Shown one piece after another: positions 1 through 6,673 of a stretch of 44,090 nt of DNA. Within the stretch, counting starts at the first letter, position 1; every line of letters starts with the position of its first letter. The position numbers were made by a program, and so were the translations under genes. The DNA is from Patescibacteria group bacterium (GTDB lineage: Bacteria > Patescibacteriota > Minisyncoccia > UBA6257 > HR35), in assembly GCA_030549895.1 (NCBI GenBank), contig JAUQQM010000001.1, positions 1 through 44,090 of the forward strand. Direction: 5' to 3'. Below the pieces are notes generated by a model that had not been told where the DNA came from, made no database searches, and saw nothing but the letters and a program-made list of their open reading frames with translations.

Positions 1-848
1 TTTCCTAATAATAATATCCAAGACCTATTTGGGGGTAAAATAGATACTTTAATCCATGCTTCAATGGAGTGAATAGTATTACCCGTTGATAAACCTGAAA
101 CTGAAGCTACATTCACATAATCATCCATTCCATCAAAACTTAAAGCCTTACCTACTTTACCATCTACCCATTGAGGTCCATTATATAAAGTTCCATGATT
201 ATTATTTCCAGAATAATCTTTAGCAATATTTCCACTTCCTTCATCAAAAGGCCAATAACCTACTAAACCTTGAGCTTGATCTATTAAGTTTTTATTATTA
301 CCTACAGAATAGATATGAGGAAAATTATCTCCATCTTGTTTTGATGAGACTTTCTCACCTTTAAGATTCTCTAAAAAACTATAAAGAGCATAACTTCCTC
401 CAACAACAAAAGAATAATAATAAGGAGGCTTATTAAGAGGATCTATTGGTAGTCTAGCAAGCTCTAGATTAGGGAAATTACTAAAAGGAATAGGTATCCA
501 GCCAGTACCATCTACTTTAGAAGGATTATTAGAACATCTATAAGACCAACCTGGAGGAAGACTAGGAAGTTGACTTAACCAGCTTCCACAAGTACTTGAG
601 CTATCTTTTAAGGAAATATAGACAGTATTAGATGAAGCATAACTATTAGGATCAAAATTACCATCAGTCTCTACTGAAAGAAAATAAAAGGCTCTATCTA
701 AAGAATTAAGATCAGTAACTCTTCTTGTATCTCTTACTTTCTTTAAAAGTTCAGCTGGATTAAGAGTTGCAATAAGGATTGTTGCCAGAATTACAATTAT
801 TCCTATAACTACAATAAGCTCTACAAGAGTAAAAGATTGGAGTTTCAT
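1..848 (-). CDS. Prepilin-like surface protein with C-terminal LamG domain (3' end beyond window)
   Basis: The ATG is at 848 and the frame stays open to the window edge, so the C-terminus is missing. The N-terminus begins MKLQSFTLVELIVVIG, a type IV prepilin/pseudopilin class III signal: short basic leader, FTLVE with Glu at +5, then a hydrophobic helix. The residue before the predicted cleavage point is Ser instead of the usual Gly. A roughly 150-residue middle part rich in Ser, Pro and Asn follows. Then comes a LamG/concanavalin-like segment with hallmark pieces GYWPFDEGSG, NNNHGTLYNG and SFDGMDDYVNV. Known: LamG domains bind glycans or proteins, and pseudopilins with such domains are common on CPR cell surfaces. 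Inference: it is a minor pilin or adhesin processed by PilD. A TATAAT lies 13 nt upstream, and AGGT just before the ATG is one of few Shine-Dalgarno-like motifs here. Confidence 0.85.
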   Translation of the reverse strand, partial: MKLQSFTLVELIVVIGIIVILATILIATLNPAELLKKVRDTRRVTDLNSLDRAFYFLSVETDGNFDPNSYASSNTVYISLKDSSSTCGSWLSQLPSLPPGWSYRCSNNPSKVDGTGWIPIPFSNFPNLELARLPIDPLNKPPYYYSFVVGGSYALYSFLENLKGEKVSSKQDGDNFPHIYSVGNNKNLIDQAQGLVGYWPFDEGSGNIAKDYSGNNNHGTLYNGPQWVDGKVGKALSFDGMDDYVNVASVSGLSTGNTIHSIEAWIKVSILPPNRSWILLLG

Positions 849-861
849 GTTATTTACCTAG

Positions 862-867
862 ATTATA
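862..867 (-). promoter_or_regulatory. -10 element of the prepilin-LamG gene
   Basis: On the minus strand this reads TATAAT, preceded by GCCT. It ends 13 nt before the ATG at 848, which implies a leader of only about 6 nt. No -35 element is evident. Confidence 0.5.
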
Positions 868-935
868 AGGCAAAAAAGAAGATTGAGCAAGTATTTAAGT
901 TTTCCACAGGGTTTAGTGCAATAAATAAATTTCTA

Positions 936-944
936 TGTTATAAT
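936..944 (+). promoter_or_regulatory. Extended -10 promoter (TGTTATAAT)
   Basis: A perfect TGnTATAAT extended -10 lies within TATGTTATAAT, the same 11-mer that precedes tRNA-Ala and rpmE. The predicted transcription start is near 951, giving a leader of some 60-90 nt for the LysM-M23 gene. No convincing -35 box is seen. Confidence 0.65.
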
Positions 945-959
945 ATAATAATACGCTTT

Positions 960-1000
960 AGGCCCTTTAAAAGGGCTTTTTAATTTTAAAAAGTCCTTTT
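960..1000 (+). promoter_or_regulatory. Attenuator-like leader with two mutually exclusive hairpins
   Basis: Hairpin 1 is GCCCTT (962-967) pairing with AAGGGC (971-976), extendable by A960-U978 and G961-U977, and it runs into a T run at 977-981. This is the shape of an intrinsic terminator only about 12 nt after the predicted transcription start. Hairpin 2 pairs AAAAGGGCTTTTT (969-981) with AAAAAGTCCTTTT (988-1000), 13 base pairs with a single G-U and a 6-nt loop. Hairpin 2 uses the 3' arm and T run of hairpin 1, so both cannot form together. That is terminator/antiterminator logic for the LysM-M23 gene. No known riboswitch aptamer is recognisable. Confidence 0.45.
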
Positions 1001-1037
1001 AGGGTTTATCAAAATTAGTAAGTTTTTAAAAATATTA

Positions 1038-1763
1038 TTGATTTTTCTCCTTCTTACAAAAGTAGCTTTGGCTGTAGAACTTGAAAATATTCATTTTTCT
1101 ATAGAAAACAATAAAATATTAAACTTTAAGCAAAATTTAGAAAAAAAAGAAACTTCTTCTAAAAAAATAGTCTCTAAAACTAAACCATCTCAATATTATA
1201 TTTATCAAGTTGCTCCTGGAGATAGCATTTGGAAAATAGCTAAAAGATTTGGTGTTTCAGTTGAATTTTTGAAAGAAGTTAATAACCTCTTAGAAGGCTC
1301 AGTAATTTATGTAGGTCAAAAAATAATAATTCCGACTATAAGAAGAATCACTTTAAGTGGTTTTCCTATATTTTATGCGGCTTCAAGACCAAAAGAATAT
1401 GTAAATGCTTTTGATAAAATCAATGAAGAATTAATTGTCCCTGTAAGTGGTTACAATTGGGGAGTTGCTCATTACTATAATGCTGTAGATATTGCTGCTC
1501 CTTGTGGCCAAGACATCTATGCTAGTCATAGTGGAAAAGTAAAGTATACTGGATATTCAAATAGTTACGGGTATTATATAATAATTGAGTCCGAAAAAGG
1601 ATTTTCTAGCCTTTATGGCCATCTTTCAAAAATTTTAGTCAAAAATAACTCTTATATCAATCAGGGAGATTTAATTGGTAAAGTAGGTAAGACAGGTATT
1701 ACTACTGGCTGTCATTTACATTTTGAGTTAAGAGGTATAGAGAATCCTTTAATTAAAGAATAA
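1038..1763 (+). CDS. LysM domain + M23 family peptidoglycan endopeptidase
   Basis: Predicted secreted cell-wall hydrolase. A hydrophobic signal segment ends in KVALA. A single LysM domain lies at about residues 53-99 (QVAPGDSIWKIAKRFGVS...VGQKIIIP), followed by an M23/LytM peptidase domain (about 139-241). The zinc site is complete: H145xxxxxD151, H195 in SLYGH, and HLH at 226-228. Known: such proteins bind glycan through LysM and cut peptide cross-links. The start is uncertain. TTG at 1038 gives a signal peptide without basic residues and no ribosome site. The frame is open back to 990, and reading from ATC at 1008 gives I-K-I-S-K-F-L-K followed by the hydrophobic core, a much better signal peptide, but needs a non-canonical start (ATC 1008 or ATT 1014). 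Its end is 1 nt from the convergent HtrA gene. Confidence 0.9.
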   Translation: MIFLLLTKVALAVELENIHFSIENNKILNFKQNLEKKETSSKKIVSKTKPSQYYIYQVAPGDSIWKIAKRFGVSVEFLKEVNNLLEGSVIYVGQKIIIPTIRRITLSGFPIFYAASRPKEYVNAFDKINEELIVPVSGYNWGVAHYYNAVDIAAPCGQDIYASHSGKVKYTGYSNSYGYYIIIESEKGFSSLYGHLSKILVKNNSYINQGDLIGKVGKTGITTGCHLHFELRGIENPLIKE

Positions 1764-1764
1764 C

Positions 1765-3036
1765 TTATAAATTTTCTGGTCTTTCAGTAAGACTCACATA
1801 AACTTCAAAAGTATTATTTCCTCTTAGAACCTTTAATTTAACTTTTTGACCAACTTCTTTTTTTGAAATAATATAAGCTAAGGAGTTTTCTTTTGTTATT
1901 TTTTCTCCATCAACTTCTAAAATAATATCTCCTTCTCTAAGACCTGCTTCTTTTGCTGGTGTTCCAGGTAAAACTCCTGGTATTGAACCACTACCTTCAA
2001 TTAAAGCTCCATAACTAACAGGTAGTCCTCTGGATTTAGCTATTTCTTCAGTAATTATTATATATCTTATACCAAGAAAAGGTAATTGAATTTTTCCAGT
2101 TTTTTTAACTTTCTCAAGCATAGAAATAACTCGAGAGGCAGGAATAGCAAAACCTATGTTTTGAGCACCAGAAACAATAGCTGTATTGACTCCTATAACT
2201 TGACCATTAAGATCAATTAATGGTCCACCAGAATTACCATAGTTTATAGCTGCATCAGTTTGAATTAAACTTTCAAGATATTCAGCATTCCCAACTCTAT
2301 CAGAAGCAACAATATTTCTTCTCAGACCAGAAATTACTCCTACACTTACGGTATTTTGAAATTCACCCAAAGCATTACCAATAGCAATAACTGTCTGACC
2401 TAATTCTAATGAATCTGAACTACCAAATTCAGCATAAGGAAGATTAGAAGCATTTATCTTTAAAACTGCTAGATCATCTATTGGATGTTTAGCAATTACT
2501 TTTGCTTTAAATTCTCTTCCATCATTAAGAAAAACTGTATATTCAGCTTTATCATCAGAGACAACATGTTTATTGGTCACAATCAGGCCATCTGGAGAAA
2601 CAATAAAACCACTACCACTAGAGATTTTCATTTTCTGAGTCTCTCTTTCTGGTCGTTGAGGAGTAAAAAATTCTGGTGGTAAAATATCTTGAAATTCTGG
2701 AGGTATTAGTTCTAAAGGAAAGTAAAAACCTCTTTTGATTATTTCAACATCCTTTGTAGCTACTATACTTACAACTGCTGGAGCAACTTTCTTTACTGCC
2801 TCTATTTTTGCTTTTTCATAGTCATTAATGACAATAACTTTTGAAGTTGTTGGTAAACTAGTCGGTGTTGGTGAAGCATTTTTAAATTCAAAAATTCCTC
2901 TAAAAAGATTTATTATTTGCTGAAATTGACTTTCAATAGAATTTTGCCCTTGACCAAAACTTATTCTAGCTAAAATAAAGAAAAGTAAAATTCCACAAAT
3001 TATTATAAAATTTCTAAAATTTTTCTTTGATTCCAT
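1765..3036 (-). CDS. htrA: HtrA/DegP-like membrane-anchored serine protease with PDZ domain
   Basis: 423 aa. One N-terminal membrane anchor (about residues 8-28) and a Pro/Thr linker precede a trypsin-like S1C protease domain. The triad is visible: H157 in TNKHVVS, D188 in DDLAVLKI and S269 in GNSGGPL. A single PDZ domain spans about 320-420 (GVLPGTPAKEAGLREGDIIL). Known: HtrA proteases degrade or refold misfolded envelope proteins, and the PDZ domain recognises C-termini. The protease faces outside the cytoplasm. It is monocistronic and convergent with the LysM-M23 gene. The ATG at 3036 is 7 nt after a TGGTATAAT element, so the mRNA is probably leaderless. Confidence 0.95.
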   Translation of the reverse strand: MESKKNFRNFIIICGILLFFILARISFGQGQNSIESQFQQIINLFRGIFEFKNASPTPTSLPTTSKVIVINDYEKAKIEAVKKVAPAVVSIVATKDVEIIKRGFYFPLELIPPEFQDILPPEFFTPQRPERETQKMKISSGSGFIVSPDGLIVTNKHVVSDDKAEYTVFLNDGREFKAKVIAKHPIDDLAVLKINASNLPYAEFGSSDSLELGQTVIAIGNALGEFQNTVSVGVISGLRRNIVASDRVGNAEYLESLIQTDAAINYGNSGGPLIDLNGQVIGVNTAIVSGAQNIGFAIPASRVISMLEKVKKTGKIQLPFLGIRYIIITEEIAKSRGLPVSYGALIEGSGSIPGVLPGTPAKEAGLREGDIILEVDGEKITKENSLAYIISKKEVGQKVKLKVLRGNNTFEVYVSLTERPENL

Positions 3037-3043
3037 AAATAAA

Positions 3044-3052
3044 ATTATACCA
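3044..3052 (-). promoter_or_regulatory. Extended -10 promoter of htrA, leaderless spacing
   Basis: The minus strand reads TGGTATAAT, then 7 nt, then the ATG. Transcription should begin at or next to the start codon. Confidence 0.65.
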
Positions 3053-3059
3053 TAAACTT

Positions 3060-3536
3060 TTAAATCTGAGAATTTTCTAAATCTAATTCTAGCTCTTTAA
3101 AAGTAAACTTAATTTTGTCTATTGCTTCATGAATTTTTAAATGATCTTTAAATAAAATTTGGGGGTTTTCCGCAACTTTTAAGATATCTTCATAAAAAGT
3201 AAGTTTTTCTTTTGGGACATTTTTAATTCTTTGTTGAAGATTTTCTCCTTCATAACCTAAATAATCAAGATATCTTTCTAAAAGACTTAAGGCCTCAAGT
3301 AATGCTTGTTGGGCATTTTCTTCTAAAAGCATTTTTATTTTCTCCCATTTTTGATAATAAAATTCATAATCAAATTCCAGTGGCTCAGTAAGATTTCTAA
3401 ATCTAAAATTTAAAGACCAGATATCTTGAATGAATCTTGACCTTAAAATTACAAGTAAAAGAGCAACAAAAAGAAAGGTTGAAATTGAAAGGGAAATAAC
3501 TTTTAAAATATAAATTATCTTTAGAATGAGCTCCAT
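3060..3536 (-). CDS. Conserved-looking membrane-anchored hypothetical protein
   Basis: 158 aa, function not recognised. One hydrophobic membrane segment lies near the N-terminus (about residues 8-30), followed by a soluble, charged, helical domain facing the cytoplasm or outside. There are no catalytic motifs. Its ATG lies inside the 3' end of gatA (16-nt overlap), so translation is probably coupled to gatA. Upstream of htrA it ends 23 nt before that gene's start, within the htrA promoter region. Similar small one-helix proteins beside housekeeping genes are common in CPR genomes, but I cannot name a family. Confidence 0.75.
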   Translation of the reverse strand: MELILKIIYILKVISLSISTFLFVALLLVILRSRFIQDIWSLNFRFRNLTEPLEFDYEFYYQKWEKIKMLLEENAQQALLEALSLLERYLDYLGYEGENLQQRIKNVPKEKLTFYEDILKVAENPQILFKDHLKIHEAIDKIKFTFKELELDLENSQI

Positions 3537-4906
3537 TTTTTCTCTAAAATTTCAGCAAAATCAAGTAAAGAAAGATCTGAAAAATGATCTCCTATAATCT
3601 GAAGGCCAACAGGAAGACCCTCTATAAAACCTATATTTAAAGAAAGAGCTGGAAGGCCAGCTAAATTAACCCCAACAGTATAAAGATCAGAAAGATACAT
3701 AGAAAGTGGATCTTTTATTTTCTCTCCAAATTTAAAAGGAAGAGTAGGGGAGGTTGGGGTAAAAATAAAATCTACTTCTTTAAATACTTTTTTGAAGTCT
3801 TCTTTAATTTTATTTCTAAGTTTTAAAGCTCTAACATAATAAGCATCATAATAACCGTGAGAAAGAATAAAAGTACCTAAAAATATTCTTCTTTTTACTT
3901 CTGGCCCAAAACCAGAGCCTCTAGTTGTTTCATAAAGTCTTAAAATACTACTTTGATCTTTTCTCCAACCATAACGAATGCCATCATATCTTGCTAAATT
4001 AGCACTTACTTCTGCTGGCATAACTAAATAATAACAAGCTAAAGCATATTTTGACATTGGAAGATTTATTTCTTTTATCTGAAAATCGCTTTTAATTTCT
4101 TCAATTCTTTCAAAAATTAAATTTTTTATCCTTTCATCAAGACCTTCTTGAAAATATTCTTTTGGTATACCTATTATTTTTGGCTGGACTTGCTTAAAAG
4201 TAAAATTTTTATGAGTTGTTGCATCTAAAGGATCTGGACCAAGGATACTTTCAAAAAGTATTTTTGCATCTTTAACTGTTTTGGCAAATGGTCCTATTTG
4301 ATCTAAAGAAGAAGCCATAGCAATAAGACCATATCTTGAAACAAGACCATAAGTTGGCTTAAAGCCAACAATTCCACAAAAACTAGCTGGTTGTCTAATA
4401 GAACCACCTGTATCAGAACCTAAAGCAAGAGGAGCAAAATCTTTTGCTACAGCTACAGCAGAACCACCAGAAGAACCTCCAGGAACATATTCTGGATTAT
4501 AGGGATTTTTTGTTTTCTTAAAAGCTGAATTTTCTGTTGAAGATCCCATAGCAAATTCATCTAAATTTGTTTTCCCTATAAAAACAGCTCCAAGTTCTCT
4601 TAGTTTTTTTATTACCGTAGCATCATAAGGAGCAATAAAATTTTCTAAGATCTTTGAACCAGCAGTACAAGGATAATCTTTTATAAGAATGTTATCTTTA
4701 ACAGCGATAGGAATACCTGTTAGAAGATGCGCTTTTTTTTCATCAATTAACTTTTGAGCATAATTTATTTGTTCTTCGTCTTCTATTAAATAAAGAAAAC
4801 TTCCATAATCTTTATCTTGTTTTTTTATCCTTTGAAGGTACTCTTGAAAAAGTTCTTTTACACTTATTTCTTGGGCAACAAGCTTTTTGTGAAGCTCTTC
4901 TACCAT
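3521..4906 (-). CDS. gatA: Asp-tRNA(Asn)/Glu-tRNA(Gln) amidotransferase subunit A
   Basis: 461 aa, full length for GatA. It releases ammonia from glutamine or asparagine and feeds it to GatB to convert mischarged Glu-tRNA(Gln)/Asp-tRNA(Asn). Amidase-signature residues are all present: Lys70 (PIAVKDN), cis-Ser145 in GGSSGGSA and nucleophile Ser169 in GSDTGGSIRQPA. gatB and gatC are not in this window. Start: the ATG at 4906 lies 6 nt after TGTTAAAAT on the minus strand, so it is predicted leaderless. The promoter is back-to-back with the tRNA-Ala promoter. The downstream 158-aa gene overlaps its end. Confidence 0.97.
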   Translation of the reverse strand: MVEELHKKLVAQEISVKELFQEYLQRIKKQDKDYGSFLYLIEDEEQINYAQKLIDEKKAHLLTGIPIAVKDNILIKDYPCTAGSKILENFIAPYDATVIKKLRELGAVFIGKTNLDEFAMGSSTENSAFKKTKNPYNPEYVPGGSSGGSAVAVAKDFAPLALGSDTGGSIRQPASFCGIVGFKPTYGLVSRYGLIAMASSLDQIGPFAKTVKDAKILFESILGPDPLDATTHKNFTFKQVQPKIIGIPKEYFQEGLDERIKNLIFERIEEIKSDFQIKEINLPMSKYALACYYLVMPAEVSANLARYDGIRYGWRKDQSSILRLYETTRGSGFGPEVKRRIFLGTFILSHGYYDAYYVRALKLRNKIKEDFKKVFKEVDFIFTPTSPTLPFKFGEKIKDPLSMYLSDLYTVGVNLAGLPALSLNIGFIEGLPVGLQIIGDHFSDLSLLDFAEILEKKWSSF

Positions 4907-4912
4907 AAAGAA

Positions 4913-4921
4913 ATTTTAACA
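4913..4921 (-). promoter_or_regulatory. Extended -10 promoter of gatA, leaderless spacing
   Basis: The minus strand reads TGTTAAAAT, then 6 nt, then ATG. It lies 5 nt from the divergent tRNA-Ala promoter, so the two may compete for polymerase. Confidence 0.55.
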
Positions 4922-4926
4922 TATTA

Positions 4927-4935
4927 TGTTATAAT
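4927..4935 (+). promoter_or_regulatory. Extended -10 promoter of tRNA-Ala/tRNA-Val
   Basis: TGTTATAAT within TATGTTATAAT ends 8 nt before the first base of tRNA-Ala. There is no recognisable -35. Confidence 0.7.
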
Positions 4936-4943
4936 TTAAAATT

Positions 4944-5017
4944 GGGCCCGTAGCTCAACTGGCTAGAGCGCCTGTTTTGCGAACAGGAGGTTACCGGTTC
5001 AAGTCCGGTCGGGTCCA
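4944..5017 (+). tRNA. tRNA-Ala (anticodon TGC)
   Basis: 74 nt, complete cloverleaf. The acceptor GGGCCCG pairs with CGGGTCC, including the G3:U70 wobble that is the alanine identity element. The anticodon stem is CCTGT/ACAGG with loop TTTGCGA. The discriminator is A, and the CCA end is not fully encoded (ACCT follows). Confidence 0.97.
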
Positions 5018-5021
5018 CCTT

Positions 5022-5094
5022 GGGCGCGTAGCTCAGTTGGTAGAGCGTCTCGTTGACGTCGAGAAGGTCCTAGGTTCGAGTCCTAGCGCGCCCA
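5022..5094 (+). tRNA. tRNA-Val (anticodon GAC)
   Basis: 73 nt. The acceptor GGGCGCG pairs with CGCGCCC. The anticodon stem is TCTCG/CGAGA with loop TTGACGT. The T arm is CTAGG-TTCGAGT-CCTAG and the discriminator is A. It starts 4 nt after tRNA-Ala and is co-transcribed with it. The endonuclease Q-like gene starts 8 nt after it. Confidence 0.97.
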
Positions 5095-5102
5095 CAAATT
5101 TA

Positions 5103-6332
5103 ATGCAGCTTTTTTCAGATTTACATATTCATTCAAAATATTCTCGGGCTTGTTCTAAAGAAATTAGCATTAGAACACTTGCCCAAGGAGCAAAGTGGAA
5201 AGGTATTAATCTTCTTGGTACTGGTGATTTTACCCATCCTTTCTGGCTAAAAGAAATAGAAGAAAATTTAATTGAATTTAAACAAGGAAGTGGTCTTTAT
5301 ATTTTTTCAGAAATACCTGAAGTCTTTTTTGTTCTTTCTTCAGAAATAAATTTCATTTTTCAAAGAGAACAAAAAACAAAAAGAATTCATTTTGTAGTTC
5401 TTACAGAAAATATTGAAAAAGCAAAAGAAATTAACAAATTTTTATCTTTTTATGGAAATTTAGAAGCTGATGGAAGGCCTACTATAACCTTAGATCCGAA
5501 AAATTTTCTCAAAAACGCTTTAGAAATTGATCCTGAAATTATTCTCATACCTGCTCATATTTGGACGCCATGGTTTGGTATTTTAGGCTCTTTTTCTGGT
5601 TTTGATAGTATTGATGAGTGTTTTGAAGAATTAACTAATGAAATTTTAGCAGTAGAAACAGGTCTTTCTTCTGATCCTTTAATGAATTGGCAAGTTGAAT
5701 CTTTAGATAAATTCGCCATTGTTTCATTTTCAGATTCTCATAGCAGTTTACCTCATAGACTTGGAAGAGAAGCTACAGTTCTTAATCTTCAAGAACTTTC
5801 TTTTAAAGGAATTAGAGATGCTTTAAAAAATAAAAAAATAGATTTTACTATTGAATTCTTTCCTGAGGAAGGAAAGTATCACTATGATGGCCATAGAAAT
5901 TGCGGAGTAAGTTTTAGTCCTGAAGAAAGTGAAAAAATAAATAACATATGTCCTGTTTGTCAAAAACCTCTTACAATTGGTGTTTTACATCGAGTTAAAA
6001 AATTAGGAAACAGAGATCCTAATAAAGCACCTAAAAAAATTCCCTTCTTTCGCCTCGTACCTCTTTCAGAAATAATTGCAAAAACTTTTGGTACGTCTGA
6101 GTGGTCAAATAAAGTTAAGGATATTTACTTTTCACTGGTAGAGTCTTTTGGAACAGAATACTCTATCCTTTTAGATGTACCCCTAAAGGAGCTTCAAAAA
6201 GTAGCCCCACAAAAATTAGTTCTTGCTATTGAAAAAGTAAGAAAAAACGATTTAAAAATTATTCCTGGTTATGATGGAGAATATGGTAAAATTGAATTTA
6301 GATTTGATGATGGTCAAAAAAGTCTTTTTTAG
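5103..6332 (+). CDS. PHP-domain DNA repair nuclease, endonuclease Q-like
   Basis: 410 aa. The N-terminal PHP motif DLHIHSKYS (D6, H8, H10), later H152 and the SFSDSHS motif (D211, H213) supply a metal-binding active site. A Cys cluster (H264, C267, C283 and C286 in CPVC) forms a probable zinc finger. Length and layout match the EndoQ family (TIGR00375-type, often misannotated as UvrD helicase). EndoQ is known from Thermococcales and some bacteria to nick DNA 5' of deaminated bases. There are no helicase motifs. Start: ATG 5103, 8 nt after tRNA-Val. The frame reads open further upstream only through the tRNA genes, so an earlier start is rejected. Probably co-transcribed with the two tRNAs. 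Confidence 0.85.
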   Translation: MQLFSDLHIHSKYSRACSKEISIRTLAQGAKWKGINLLGTGDFTHPFWLKEIEENLIEFKQGSGLYIFSEIPEVFFVLSSEINFIFQREQKTKRIHFVVLTENIEKAKEINKFLSFYGNLEADGRPTITLDPKNFLKNALEIDPEIILIPAHIWTPWFGILGSFSGFDSIDECFEELTNEILAVETGLSSDPLMNWQVESLDKFAIVSFSDSHSSLPHRLGREATVLNLQELSFKGIRDALKNKKIDFTIEFFPEEGKYHYDGHRNCGVSFSPEESEKINNICPVCQKPLTIGVLHRVKKLGNRDPNKAPKKIPFFRLVPLSEIIAKTFGTSEWSNKVKDIYFSLVESFGTEYSILLDVPLKELQKVAPQKLVLAIEKVRKNDLKIIPGYDGEYGKIEFRFDDGQKSLF

Positions 6333-6339
6333 TTAGTCT

Positions 6340-6672
6340 ATGATTTTAGTAGTTTTAATAAATGAAATTTTAAAGCTTATAGAGACATTTATAAGTTTTT
6401 GGTATAAAGATATACCTAAACATTTTTGGCAAAACTTCCTTGAGCTATTTGATGGTCTTGAACGAAAATTTGCTGTAAGAATAACTTTAGAAAATATATT
6501 TGTCCCACTCTGGCAGGACTACAGTCTTCTAGGTAGAATAATTTCTTTTCCTATAAGAATTTCTAAAATTTTAATTGGAATTTTAATTTATATAGCATTT
6601 TTTTCTGTTAGTTTTGCTATTTTTATTTCAATAGAAGTTTTACCAATTATTTTAATATACCTTTCACTTTAA
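6340..6672 (+). CDS. Small membrane protein preceding the Clp-like ATPase
   Basis: 110 aa, function unknown. There is an N-terminal hydrophobic/amphipathic stretch and two closely packed membrane segments in the C-terminal half (about residues 63-108). Between them is the motif FVPLWQDYSLLGRIISFPIRI, which looks conserved-domain-like (shown only in part). It starts 7 nt after the EndoQ-like gene and ends 1 nt before the membrane-anchored AAA+ gene. The two products are therefore likely partners, for example a membrane complex. This is inferred from spacing only. Confidence 0.75.
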   Translation: MILVVLINEILKLIETFISFWYKDIPKHFWQNFLELFDGLERKFAVRITLENIFVPLWQDYSLLGRIISFPIRISKILIGILIYIAFFSVSFAIFISIEVLPIILIYLSL

Positions 6673-6673
6673 A

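Noticed and set aside
4977-5102. N-terminal extension of the EndoQ-like reading frame
   Set aside because: It runs through tRNA-Ala and tRNA-Val; the PHP motif begins right after ATG 5103.
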